Origin: Hepsetus odoe
Taxonomy: Eukaryota > Chordata > Actinopteri > Characiformes > Hepsetidae
Reading direction: 5' to 3'
Length of the DNA: 64,000 nucleotides
NCBI GenBank assembly: GCA_017165825.1
Contig: CM029386.1
Coordinates: forward strand, 9,496,374 to 9,560,373
Made by a program: the position numbers and the translations under genes. The first letter of the stretch is position 1. Each line of letters begins with the position of its first letter. The notes under the pieces were generated by a model that did no database searches, had not been told where the DNA came from, and saw only the letters and a list, made by a program, of their open reading frames with translations. Shown here in pieces: positions 1 to 11,139 of the stretch.

Positions 1-2330
1 CTGGACCATGTGAAGCAAAACAAGCCAAAACCATGATTCTACCACCAGCATATTTCATAGTTGGCATAGGGTTGTTATGTTGAAACGTACGTGTTTTTTA
101 TTTCTCCATACATGACATTTCTATTTAACCAATTTGCCATTATCCAGCTGGCCTACTTGATCTTTTGCAAAGTCATAAATCATAGAGTCATAAAAAGTCA
201 AAAATATTTTGAAAATCTTTTTGGAGTGCAGTAACTTTTTGGAGAGTACACGAACTTACCACGCATACTATTATTATTTAGTGTTCTCCTGGTAGTGAGC
301 TGAACATAAACATCCCATGTCAGAGAGCCCTTTGTTTGCCCAGTTGTGAGGTTACCAAGGAATCCAGGGTAACCACTCTGTTCTAGGAGTGACCTCTATT
401 GGTCGACCGCAATCGGGGAGGGTAACAATAGCTTTAAATTCCTTCCATTTATACACGTCTGTCGGACTGAAATGCTGGAGTACAGAATTTTTGCAGAAGT
501 TTTTTGCCAGTTAGGGAACCTTTTCCATTCTTTTGAGCATCAACAACTGTTTTTCTGAGGCTTACATTTCCATAAACATGCTCTGATAGATTCATCTTTA
601 AACTTAAAAGCCCGCCAGCTCTCTCCTGATCATCCAACCGATTGAAAAGATTCTAAAGAATATTAGCTTGCATCTAATTTTGTCACCCTTAAAATGAAGG
701 GAACAGGGATTTAATGGAGGATATATTTCACTGCGAGTTAGCTGCCTCTGTGCTTGTCATTTAAACTTATTATCTCCTAATAATTCAGTTAAATATATTT
801 ATGAGGGGGAATTAAAGATTGAATTGATAATGCAGACATTAATGACATCATACAAGAAGATCAGACTTTTCTGGGTAAAAAATGCAAATGAATGGATAAT
901 AGAAATAGATTAATATCCACGTTCTTTAAACAGTTACAGAATAAATAAAAAATAAAATAAAAACAGCTGCCTTAAGGAACCACATTTGATAGAGATTCAA
1001 TAATGTGAATGTTTTAAAAGTTCCAAGAACCTTAATGACATTATGTACATGAAAAATTATATAATGCAGTTACAATGACTATAAAAATTTAAATATATAC
1101 ATTACAATGTTTTATTGGTAATCAGTTTATACAGTGTTTATACACTGATTGCAATGCTCTCAGAAAATTAAGTATGATTGCTTACCAAAATGTTTAACGT
1201 CTGCTGTACTTCCTTATTTCCAAGTATAGCTTAACTCCTATCCGATGATCTGAGAAGCTCCCACATACACTTGTGTTATAGTGAAACGTTGAAGAAACAG
1301 CTGACTGATTGCAATGTTTAAAAGACCCCACTAGAGGGCAGTGCTTTTCCTTTGGACAGTTTGTGCTCTGCTGATATTCTGAACAGAATTAGCAGTTAGG
1401 TTAATGTTTCTTTTGGCTCATACTGGCAAACATCACCCCTGCCGAAGTATAAAGTCATGTATTTATAAAAATAAAAAAAACATTGTTTTCTCAACTTTGA
1501 CATTGAAAGACCATTTAGAGTCACCTTGCTTTAAATGTATTTCCTCACTGTATAACAAGCAGCAGTCATAAACAGACATATCCATCATCAGCCAAGGATT
1601 TGGAATCCAGCAGGATGTTTTACCCATGTCATTTTTTTTCTGCTGGAAATGCATGATTTTAAAGGTCAGGTTGATAAATCTGACACATTAAGTCAGCAAG
1701 CAAGCAGTACTGGCACCTACAATGTATGGCAATAAAACACAGGACACTCCTTCATACATTGTGTATTAAATAGCGATGAAAATATGTTGGAAAGTTGAGG
1801 TCAAATAGCTGTCTCAAGGTGCTGCAAGAATAAGTTCTAGTGACAGTATCCATAAGTCAGCCATGAGGCAGGATAGAGTGAAATTAATTTTCAGAAACAA
1901 CCTCATGGGTGCATGTGTCCTGGTACAGCAGAGATTGTACTTGAGCAGGGATAAGTAGATTTGTTCTTTCTGTGTGCTCAGTATGATTTGCACATGTGCA
2001 TAACATTTATTTACTAAAAACTGCAGCTTTTGTACATTTGCCCTTTTCTTGTTCAATAATATGAACAAACAGTGCTGAATTCATTGGCTATTGCAGCACT
2101 TCCCACTTTAAACATTCCATTATTACTTTTTTGCAGGTTGGTGGAGACTTTTAATTTGTACACTTTGATATTAAGAGATCAGGACTTTAATAATTTGTAT
2201 AGTTGGTTTCTTTTTAACCCATTGATGACCAGTTTTTTTCTATTCATGCATTTGCCTAATCAGCCTACAGCATTTTAGTCTCTGATTTATGCAGGTGTTT
2301 TAAGACTAGGCTTGGTTTTCCAGAGAGATG
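1..2330. other. AT-rich stretch, no gene recognised
   Basis: No coding frame with family resemblance and no element with clear ends. The short frames present lack codon or motif support. 700-960 looks like low-divergence unique sequence but cannot be assessed without alignment. Confidence 0.5.
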
Positions 2331-2331
2331 C

Positions 2332-2575
2332 AATATATAGCAGTGACAGAACACACACATATGGGCAATTTAGCATCTCCGGTCCACCTGACCTGCATGT
2401 CTTTAGACGGTGGGAGGAAACCCATGTAGACGCAGGGAGAACATACAGACCACACAGATAGGACCTAGAGCGCCCCATTTCGGAATTGAACAGAAAGGAA
2501 AAACGTCCCACCTGGGTATAGAACCAAGGACTTTCTTGCTGTAAGGCGACAGCACTACCCACTGTGCCACAAAGC
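2332..2575 (-). repeat. Interspersed fish repeat (family C), minus orientation
   Basis: Read on the minus strand it runs from a tRNA-like head (GTGGCACAGTGGGTAGTGCT) through a B-box-like segment to 'gtgggaggaaacccatg' and 'gggcaatttagcatctcc'. The same core recurs at 6600-6815, 17290-17415 and 37085-37195. This is a very common fish interspersed repeat type, here a degenerate copy. Confidence 0.6.
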
Positions 2576-3035
2576 TGCTTGAAATTAGTCCTGTGACCAT
2601 CTTTTCTCCAATGTACAAGGCTATTTTCTATTTATTAGAGCCAGAGATTGATTTTTAATATAACCTTATAAAGAAGCAACATTTGGACACTAAAAAAAGT
2701 CTTGGCTGATAGACTAATTCAGGCATGAGGGGAAAAGGATGTCAGTTTGAACAGTTCTTTTTGACCTAGCCAAAGGAGAACAGTTTGAATTTGAAAGAAA
2801 ATATGCAGGTATTTTATGGAGGGACGTATAAATAAAAATGCTATAAAATGGTGGTTAGACTTCATCTGTGCATCTCTTTTTCTCATAGCCACATAAAAAA
2901 AACAACCATAATGTAGAATGAAAAATCCAGCAACTAAGGATGCACAAGCCAGTGTATTTCTTCGTGCCTGTCCCAAGCCCAGATAAATCCGGAGGGTTAC
3001 ATCAGGAAGGGCATCCGGTGTAAAACCAAATCAAT

Positions 3036-3739
3036 ATGCGGACAACGTTTTCCATACCAGAACGGTCAAGGCCCGGGTTAACAACGACCTCCACCAGTGC
3101 TGTTAGCCTGCAGGGTGCTGATGGAAATTGGACTACTGTTGGCAAAAGGAGAATAAGAAGAGGAGGAAGGCATGTCCAGAAGGAGGAGGAGAGAAAGAAA
3201 GGAAGGAGAGTGGAAGTGAGGGTAGGGACTTTGAATGTTAGCAGTATGATTGTTAAAGGTAGAGAATTAGCTGATATGATGGAGAGAAGGAAGGTTGACA
3301 TTTTGTGTGTGCAAGAGATGGAAGCATAGTAAGGCAAGGTGTATTGGAGGAGGGTTTAAATTGTTTTACCATGGTGTGGATGGAAGGAGGAATGGGGTAG
3401 GTGTTATCCTGAAGGAAGTTGGAAGTTGAAGGTGTGATGATGAATGTTGTTAGTGCTTATGCCCCACAAGTTGGTTGTGAGATAGAAGAGAAAGAAGAAT
3501 TCTGGAGTGAGTTAGATGAAATGATAGAGAGTGTACCCAGGGGAGAGAGAGTGGTGATTGGTGCATATTTTAATGGTCATGTTGGTGAAGGGAACAGAGG
3601 TGATGATGAGGTGATGGGTAGATATGGTGTCAAGGAGAGGAATGCTGAAGGTCAAATGGTTGTAGATTTTGCGAAAAGGATGGGTCAGTCAGAAGGAGAC
3701 TGGAGACTGCAGAGTAGTGACAGGAGAGAGTGTAGCTAA
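3036..3739 (+). pseudogene. LINE endonuclease domain, broken
   Basis: Frames at 3036-3329 and 3419-3739 together cover the N-terminal half of an exonuclease-endonuclease-phosphatase fold: GTLNVSSM, then KVDILCVQE, then VVSAYAPQVGCE and IGAYFNGHVGEGNRG. Stops and frameshifts separate the two parts (3328-3418). The catalytic Asp of the usual GADFNGH motif is Tyr here. After AKRMG (about 3680) the frame jumps to a later part of the domain, so a segment carrying further catalytic residues is deleted. It cannot be active. Confidence 0.8.
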
Positions 3740-4150
3740 ACAGCATGGGATGGTAGTCTGTCGGATGACCTTGAAGGTCAAGAAGAGGAGGAAAGTGAGG
3801 GCAGAGCTGAGGATCAAGTGGTGGAAGCTGGAGAATGAGGACTGCAAGATTGAATTCAGGCAGGGGTTAACACGGGCACTGGGAGGTGTTGAAGAACTAC
3901 CAGGTTGCTGGGAAACTACTGCAGAAGTGATAAGGCAGATAGCTAGAAGTGTGCTTGGTGTGACATCTGGAGCGAAGGAGGAGGATAAGGAAACCTGGTG
4001 GTGGAACCGAGAAGTACAGGAGTGTAAACAGAAGAAGAGGGAGGCAAAGAAGTAGTGGGATAGTCAGAGAGATGAAGAAAGTAGACAAGTGTACAAGGAG
4101 ATGAACCGCAGGGTGAAGAAAGCAGTGGCGAAGGCCAAAGATAAGGTGTT
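3669..4150 (+). pseudogene. LINE linker between endonuclease and RT, broken
   Basis: Encodes the end of the endonuclease region (SVAKQHGMVVCRMTL) and the charged linker rich in Lys, Glu and Trp (KWWKLENEDCKIEF) that precedes the RT in this LINE family. A stop at about 4054 interrupts it. The following 4140-4300 stretch continues the family sequence out of frame. Confidence 0.65.
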
Positions 4151-4303
4151 TGGTGAATTGTATGAGAGGTTGGACAGTAAAGAGGGAGAAAAGGACCTTT
4201 ACCTTTACCGACCTTTTCCGGCTGGACAGAAAGACAGAGCTGGGAAAGATGTGTAGCAGGTCAGGACGATAGAAATGGAAATGTACTCACAGGTGAACAG
4301 AGT

Positions 4304-5085
4304 GTGTTGTGCAGATGGAAGCAAGAAATAAGGGCAGAAATGAAGAGGATGAAGACTGAAAAGGCTGTTGGACCAGATGACATACCACTGGAAGCATGGA
4401 CGTGTTTAGGGGAGATGACAGTTGAGTTTCTTACTATATTGTTTAACACAATCTTGGAAAGTGAGAGGATGCCTGAGGAGTGGAGAAGTGTACTGGTACC
4501 AATTTTTAAGAATGAGGGTGATGCACAGAGCTGTGGTAACTATAGAGGGATAAATTGATCAGCCACAGTATGAAATTATGGGAAAGAGTAGTGGAAGCTA
4601 GGTTCAGAAAAGAGGTGAGGATTAGTGAACAGCATTATGGTTTTATGCCGAGAAAAGAGCACTACAGATGCGATGTGTGCTCTGAGGGTGTTGATGGAGA
4701 AATACAGAGAAGGTCAGAAAGGGTTACATTGTGCTTTTGTGGACTTGGAGAAAGCATATGACAGGGTACCAAGAGAGGAGTTGTGGTTTTGTATGAGGGA
4801 GTCAGGAGTGGCAGAGAAGTATGTGAGAGTAGTTCAGGATATGTATGATGGAAGTGTGACAGTGGTGAGATCTGCAGTGGATGGATGCATTTAAGGTAGA
4901 GGTTGGATTACATCAAGGATCAGCACTAAGCCCATTCTTGTTTCAGGAGTCTCCGTGGACAATGATGTTTGCGGATGATATTGTGATCTGCAGTGAGAGT
5001 AGGCAGCATCTTGAGGAGAACCAGGAGAGATGGAGATATGCTCTAGAGAGGAGAGGAAAGAAAGGTCAAAGACAGGATACATGAA
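4304..5085 (+). pseudogene. LINE reverse transcriptase domain, broken
   Basis: RT fragments in several frames: KAVGPDDIPLEAW and MPEEWRSVLVPIFKNEGD (4304-4558); QHYGFMPRK, then FVDLEKAYDRVPREELW with the motif A Asp (4625-4894); VGLHQGSALSPFLF, and MMFADDIVIC with the catalytic Asp pair (4881-5084). Stops lie at 4555, 4892 and 5082. A short segment between SPFLF and SPWTMM is missing, so the palm domain is internally shortened. Confidence 0.85.
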
Positions 5086-5139
5086 TGTAAATGAAAGGGA
5101 GGAAAGTGGAGTGGTTACGATGCAGGCAGTAGAAGTGGC

Positions 5140-5620
5140 CAAGGTGGAGGAGTTTAAATACTACAGTTCAGTGTAACGGTGAGTGTGGAAGAGAGGTGAA
5201 GAAGAGAGTGCAGGCGGGTTGGAATGGGTGGAGAAGAGTGGCGCAAGTCATTTGTGACATACGGGTACTAGCTAGAGTGAAAGGAAATGTTTACAGGACA
5301 GTAGTGAGACCAGCTATGTAGTATGGATTGGAGACGGTGGCTCTGACGAAAAGACAAGAGGCAGAGCGGGAGGTGTCAGAGTTAAAGATGCTGAGTTTTT
5401 CATTGGGTGTGACAAGGATAGACAGGATTCAACATGAGTATATTAGAGGGACAGCTCAGGTTAGATGTTTTGGAGACAAAGTTAATATTGGGAGGAGGAT
5501 GTTGAAGATGGAGCTGCCAGGAAAGAGGAGAAAAGGAAGACCAAAGAGGTTTATGGACGTGGTGAGAAAAGAGATGCAGGTGGTTGGTTTGAAGCAGGAA
5601 GATGCAGAGGACAGGTAGAA
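5140..5620 (+). pseudogene. LINE C-terminal region, broken
   Basis: Encodes the downstream part of the LINE ORF: ALTKRQEAEREVSELKML, LGVTRIDRIQHEYIRG, then KMELPGKRRKGRPKRF and DVVRKEMQVVGLKQEDAED (frame 5328-5618). Frameshifts lie near 5160-5320, and the segment between DKV and NIGRRM is deleted. The same C-terminal block appears in the truncated copies at 15, 30, 56 and 64 kb. Confidence 0.75.
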
Positions 5621-5693
5621 ATGGAGACAGTTGATCCACTGTGGCAACCCCTAAACGGGAGCAGCTGAAAGAAGAAGAATGTAGAATGAAAAA

Positions 5694-6590
5694 CTAATGT
5701 ATAGAAAAGTAATACAACTGCATGAAGTGTTAATAGTTTAGCAATTGCACCTTCAAGGTCATACTGGGCATATGTAGCCTCATTGCTCCAGCTGCAGGCT
5801 TCGCCATGACTTAGCAGTTATTTTATTTGCTAGTAGAATATGATTAATAACTATATGCCCCTGCCTGTATTCTCTCTGCTGTAAATGATGCTACCATCCC
5901 TGGCAATAAATTCCCTGCTAAGCACAGATAATAAATTCATCTCAAATCCACAAGGACTACTGGACACTGCTTATTGATTATTCCAGATGCAATACACCTG
6001 ATTCAATTCATCAGCTAATTTGCAAGTGCTTTATGAGCTTTTATAACAGAAGACATGTTATTGCTTGTTGCGTCCATGTTTGACTTGTGATTGTTTTTAC
6101 TCCTCGTGTAAAGGTTGCACCTTATGCTCTTAACTTCAGGCTTTTATTAATGGAACAAGCACAAAAAAAATCAATTTTTCTAAGCAGAGGAGAACCGAAA
6201 ACAACACATGAGCTGAAAGTCACTAGTTTCAGGTTTTTCCCAACCCATAATAGCACACAATAAGCATTCGCAAATTCATAAATCAGCAAAAACATCACAC
6301 TGACAGATGAGGTGAGATATGTTGATTATCTCATTACAGTGGCAGCTGGCAAGGGGTGCGGTATATTAGGCAGCAAGTGAACAGTTAGTTCTTCAAGTTG
6401 ATGTGTTAGAAGGAGCCATAAAGATCTAAGGGGCCTAGACCTGGGCCAGACTGAAGTGACATGACACCTGGGACAGACCATCTCCAATAGGTGTTTTTCC
6501 TAGAATGCAGTATTTGTGTTATGATAAATATGGATATAAAGGGACATGTATTGTCCAAAAAGTTACACCTAAGAACTGGGTTCATCAGAC
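5694..6590. other. Unique-looking stretch without gene
   Basis: No repeat or coding signal. 5800-6070 is CpG-poor with homeodomain-type TAATTT/ATTA words and no simple repeat, the look of many vertebrate conserved non-coding elements. That is inference only. Confidence 0.3.
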
Positions 6591-6595
6591 ATTAG

Positions 6596-6815
6596 GCTTA
6601 GGTGAGGTCATGGGTGGTGCTGGAGGCCATCCCAGCTCTCACTGGACAAAAGGCAGGGAAACACCCTCAACAGTCCATCGTTGGGAAAACACACACCTAG
6701 GGGGCAATTCAGCATCTCCACCTGACCTGCGTGTCTTTGGACAGTAAGAAGAGACACACGCAGATATGAGGAGAACATGCAAACTCCACACAGAAATGAC
6801 CCGACCATTCCACTT
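6596..6815 (+). repeat. Family C interspersed repeat, degenerate
   Basis: Contains 'gggcaattcagcatctcc' and 'gaacatgcaaactccacac', core words of the same fish repeat seen at 2332-2575. It abuts a minus-strand LINE fragment. Confidence 0.55.
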
Positions 6816-6945
6816 GGGAATTCTGCATCTTCCTCCTTCAAACCGAACACCTGCATGTCCTCTCTCCACCACGTCCATAAACCTCAGCTTTGGTCTTCCT
6901 CTTCCTCTTCCTCTCCTGGTAGCTCCATCTTCAAAATTCATCTAA
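6816..6945 (-). mobile_element. LINE 3'-region fragment (same family as 2.9-5.7 kb)
   Basis: On the minus strand it reads MELPG-like, then RGRGRGRPKLRFMDVV and GVRFEGG; this matches the C-terminal coding block of the LINE at 5500-5610. It lacks the final 3' terminus, so it is an internal fragment. Confidence 0.7.
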
Positions 6946-9290
6946 TATAATCCTTGTCTATAACTGAGTAAGTTATTAAATGTAGCCAACCTGTCCTTCT
7001 GTCCACGGCGGTGTTCTCTTTAGTATTCCATAGATTTGCAGCCAATAATATATCATTTGCTTTTGGCCTTGTGACTTGAGTTGTATTAAGAAGGAGGCTA
7101 AGAAAAGCCAGACAGTTTTAATTCATTTTTATTAGAAAGAGCTGTAGATAATATAAAAAAAACATACTGTTGCACAAGGTTTCATTGATTGGCCTATGAA
7201 AATAGAAATGGTCTAAAAAATTTGAAAATATTTCTCCCTGAAAGTGCTTCAAGGTTTAAATGCTATCCTATCAGTCCCCTTGCTTTTTCCAAAAACATTA
7301 ATTGTGGTTCTTTTTTTCCAGACACCAGTACCAGGGGAATGCTGCCTACATATCTGTGAACTGTCAGCACTGTCTGGAGCAAAATATTAAGCATGAATTA
7401 TATGTGTAATGTATAATACTGCTGTATTCAGGGTTCTTGCTAGCAGCTGGTCTTCATTTTGGCAGCAGAGCAGCAGAATACCGTTAAAGAAATTTAAGAC
7501 AGCTGTGTAGCCTCTAAAATCAGTAATTTAACTTTTAATCTAAAGTGCAGGTGTTTTGTTGTGCAATGATATAAAACTCCTTAAAATCACTGGCCAGTCA
7601 AGTGAGGTGGGAAGAGCTGTATGCAAGCACAGTTTATTGCACTTTTTTTCTCATTTCTCTCCAACAAAACTATAGGTGCAGTAATATGGTTAAATATACT
7701 GTTGGTGTAGTCAAAGTTATATAACTTGAAAACAGCATACCATTCACAGTCTACCATACACATTCATTCATCTTCTTAGGAATAGGATAGATAGTATAGG
7801 CAACACAGTCCCCACTGTTGCTTTTTCCTTGTTTTCCCTGTTCTGCTAAAGGCCATGTTTGTGTTTTTCTTCTTTGTGCCCCTGAGAAAACAGGCTGAAC
7901 TCACCACCCCTGTCCAGCTTAGCAGTGCCTTTCCTTTTAGTCTGTTTTGGCTACACATCTGTTCTGTACCGATGGTACATTGGAAAATACGCTTATGTTC
8001 TTTATTTAATCTCATAGCATGTATCCATATCAAACACTACGATTACTTTTAGAGAGTCACTTATTTCCCTACTTAGTCTGGGACTCCTCTCTATGCTTAA
8101 CATCAGCAAGAGGAGAAAGAAACTGGATTACTAACTGATTAAAATAAATTGTATAATGTCAGCTGATGGTCTGGTGCTTTATAAACACAATGCCAACTTT
8201 TAGTTTCTATAATTACACTAACACATGAGATACAAATGTCTGTATTTGTAGAAAATGCAAGCCACTAAGAAACAAGTGCCCTCTCAAATAAACCAACTGA
8301 AAAAGGACTGTTGTCGTGTGATTGTCACAAAGCTTTTATTGTTTTCATTTTTTTTAAGTATTCCTTCAACATTTTAGCTAATAGCAGTACTACTGCTACT
8401 AACTCACAAATCAAACTGATTAGTGCAATCTGTAAGAACTGTTCCCCTCCTGCCTGCTAGGGGGAGTCCGTCAGTCTCTCCTCTATATAACATCAACAAA
8501 CTCACTAGTCTTTGCTGGTTGTTTCATGACCAGGTCAGTATCTTGTTTAAGGTGCTTGAGTTTAAAGAATGGAAGATAATAAATTTGAACTGGACCTAGT
8601 TTGCTCCTTTTGCTTTGCTATTTTAATCTCAAAGTAAACATGTATACATAAAAAGATCCCTTTTTAATCATAGGGTGGTGAGAACACAAGGCAAGGCTAT
8701 CTGTTCAGATAATTCTTGTCAATATACAAGCTTTGCCAATGGAAATGTATGTTTCATGGCTGCATCCTTTTCTCATTCTATCCTGAAGACTTATGATGTC
8801 CTGTCGCAATTTGCACAACATACATAGTCATGTGCATGCAAACGCATGGCTGGAGTTTGCCTTTCAAGCTGGTGAGATCATGGAGGCTAATGGAGCTAAT
8901 TTTCTAACGTTAGGAGAACACTGTATCTCGGTCATCTCAGCCTCCTCATTTCCTATAGGAAACAAATAAACAAAGTTTTGCATAATATCTGCAGCAGGAG
9001 ACAAATTGGATAATCATGACCACTTTACATGAATTCCCATTATGTAATTGTGGGGTTAATGCCAGGTCACAGTGATGTATAAATGTTGCATAAGTTGTTT
9101 TTTTTATCTGGAACACGAGTAGCTACATCCACCAGAGTTACAACCAACCAATCTTTGTATTTTTCTTGTTTTTTTCTGTAAACAGAACTTTATTTTCATC
9201 TGCTGGTGAGATGTTTACATTTAAAGATTGAATAGTTTTATAGGAAGTTGAAGTCCGGATTAAAATAAAACAAGGAAAAGAACGCGTCTT
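6946..9290. other. No gene recognised
   Basis: AT-rich unique sequence. The small frames around 7776-8052 on both strands show no motif. 8690-9060 looks like unique, non-repetitive sequence of moderate GC and could be a conserved element, which only alignment can tell. Confidence 0.4.
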
Positions 9291-9291
9291 C

Positions 9292-9400
9292 ACACCCATT
9301 CATCCATTGTCCGGATGAACATATTACATAATGGAAAATCCTGACTGGGGTTGCGGCAAATTATGAAGTCTATCCCAGCATTGATAGGGCAAAAGGAGGA
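9292..9400 (+). repeat. Family C repeat remnant
   Basis: Words 'cccattcatccattgtcc', 'tgactggggttgcggcaaa' and 'ctatcccagcattgatagg' match the tail half of the common fish repeat that usually ends in (ATGG)n. Confidence 0.45.
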
Positions 9401-10109
9401 AAAGCACTCAAGAAACATCACCAATGTCACATAAGTGGAGAATTTTCTGAGCAGCTTTCTCATTTGAAGGCCAGGCTTATCATTTTCTGTGTAAAGCACT
9501 ACTAAGTTCTAGAAATGTTAGTATAGGACCAGTCATAGCGTTTAAACCACCTGACTTATATAGCCTATGTGACTCTTATGCTACTAAAATAGCTCTGATC
9601 CATTATGGCATTGACTCCACCAGACTTCTGAAGATGAGGGACCTGACACCAAAAAGTTATTAGCAGACCCTTTAACTCCTGTTAGCTCCTGTAAATTTCT
9701 CTTGTAATTTATCTGAAGCTTGTAGTAGACTTGGTAACATATGTTTTACTTTGTATGTAGTAGTTTAGATTGACTTTACGATTTGAGACTAATTAGACTG
9801 CTACTTGTATTAACAGTTACTGACTTATCTAGAACTTCTAGAAGGTCTAGAGTAAAGTATTGGCTGATCCTTCTTCTTAAATTCAGGGGCATTTCTAGGC
9901 ATAGGCAGCCAAGGCAAGTGGGGTAGCCAATAGGGAATAACTCCTAGGGGCTTTGATCACTTTGACCAGCTAGTCTTAGACAACATTTTTCAATGTTTCA
10001 GATCTTGTATCCTTAAGGCAGAAGAAATGCACTGGATAATACATGAGGCAGTTTGAAATATGTTCTAGGTAGTTGGTGAATACAGAAGGAAGTTGGTTAA
10101 TTAAAGTTA

Positions 10110-10343
10110 CTGAAAGTGTAAGTGACTACACTCATTGTGAAACGCAGCACAGCACAACACAACAAAATTCAACCTCTGTGTTTCACCCATACACACACGT
10201 GCAACAGGGTGCAGCTATTGAAAGTGCCTGGGGAGCAGTGACGGGGACAGTACCTTGCTCAAAGGTACAGCGGGGCAACCTACAGGTGAGGGAATCGGAC
10301 TCACAGTCTTCCGATCCAGGGCCAACTCCTTGTTGGGAAGTTT
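10110..10343 (-). mobile_element. SINE-A copy 1
   Basis: A member of the most frequent SINE in this window (called SINE-A here). On its sense strand (minus) it has a tRNA-like head with A-box-like 'gtggcctagtggttaggg' and B-box-like 'ggttcaaatccc', a middle 'gtacccttgagcaaggtac', 'gctccccgggcgctttcaa' and a tail 'cattgtg...tcactttcactt'. This copy carries the tail and middle well and the head poorly. Confidence 0.75.
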
Positions 10344-10789
10344 TAATTCATTTTTTAAGAGAAACAGTGCTATGCTATCATATAATACAAAATATAAACC
10401 ATTAAAAAGACAGATTGTGTAATAATAAACTCAGATATAAAGATTGTAACTAGGTTAATGGGGGGAGCAGTAGTCTACCTCATGGGAGGGGGGTCAGGAG
10501 TCTACTAAAAGTCTGAGTCAGTCTGTACCCTGGTCGATTAACCATTTTTTTCCCCATTTGAAGGCTTTGTCATCAATAAATTATCATTAGATTATAGATA
10601 GTAGATTAGATAGCAAGTCACTTCGGATGACAGTGTCTGCTAAATGGAAAAAAAAAAAAATAAATGTAAATGCAAACCATGTGATTGGATCTACCTGAAT
10701 CTAAGAATTTTGACTGGATTAAAATGTGAGAGTTTGGTGGTCAAATTGAGATACCATTCATATGAAGAGGTGTGCTTGGTCTGCAACAA

Positions 10790-11115
10790 TGTTTGGGTAG
10801 GTGGTACATGTCAAATTAACATCCACATGTCAGGACCCTATATTTCCCAGCATAGCACTGCCTCCGCATCTAGCTTTCTTCCCATGGTGCATCCTCATGC
10901 CATCTTATTCCCAGGTAAGCCATGCAGACGCACCCAGACATTCACATCATGTAAAAGAAAATGTAAGATTAGCCCACCTTCTTTCATTACTCCAAGGTGA
11001 TTTCTGATACTCATATACCTGTTTAAGGTCACTATGCAGTCCAGGAAAGAGAAAGCTGTGGTTTTTGACACCTTTCTATCAGCATGAAATTGTGGTACAC
11101 TACCTCTTCTTTGGA
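10790..11115 (-). mobile_element. Tc1-like transposase remnant
   Basis: The minus strand encodes pieces of a Tc1-type transposase: a WKKV-like word, FLLHDV, VRLHGLPG, MHHGKKA and HVDVNL, in broken frames. Plus-strand words such as 'ttcccaggtaagcca' and 'acctttctatcagcat' match a widespread fish Tc1 lineage. No terminal repeats remain. Confidence 0.6.
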
Positions 11116-11139
11116 ACTGAATTATATAGGCTTACCTTC

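Larger units (their letters stand above)
2926..5677 (+). mobile_element. RTE-type LINE, both ends present, internally decayed
   Basis: Flanked by a perfect 16-bp target-site duplication (aatgtagaatgaaaaa at 2910-2925 and 5678-5693), so the ends are defined and the 5' end appears untruncated. The order is a 5' leader beginning near 'aagccagtg', an apurinic-type endonuclease domain, a linker, a reverse transcriptase, then a 3' end 'ggcaacccctaaacggga' followed by a GAA-rich tail. Many frameshifts, stops and several internal deletions have left a copy of about 2.75 kb. The protein family is often seen in fish annotations as RTE/Expander-like; the clade assignment is from memory. Confidence 0.85.

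Noticed and set aside
3002..3337. 111-codon minus-strand frame and other antisense frames to about 5.6 kb
   Set aside because: Antisense to the LINE; Leu/Pro/Ser-rich translation of a purine-rich sense strand.
10644..11000. 118-codon open frame, plus strand
   Set aside because: It runs antisense through a Tc1-like transposase remnant, so the frame is a shadow of the repeat.
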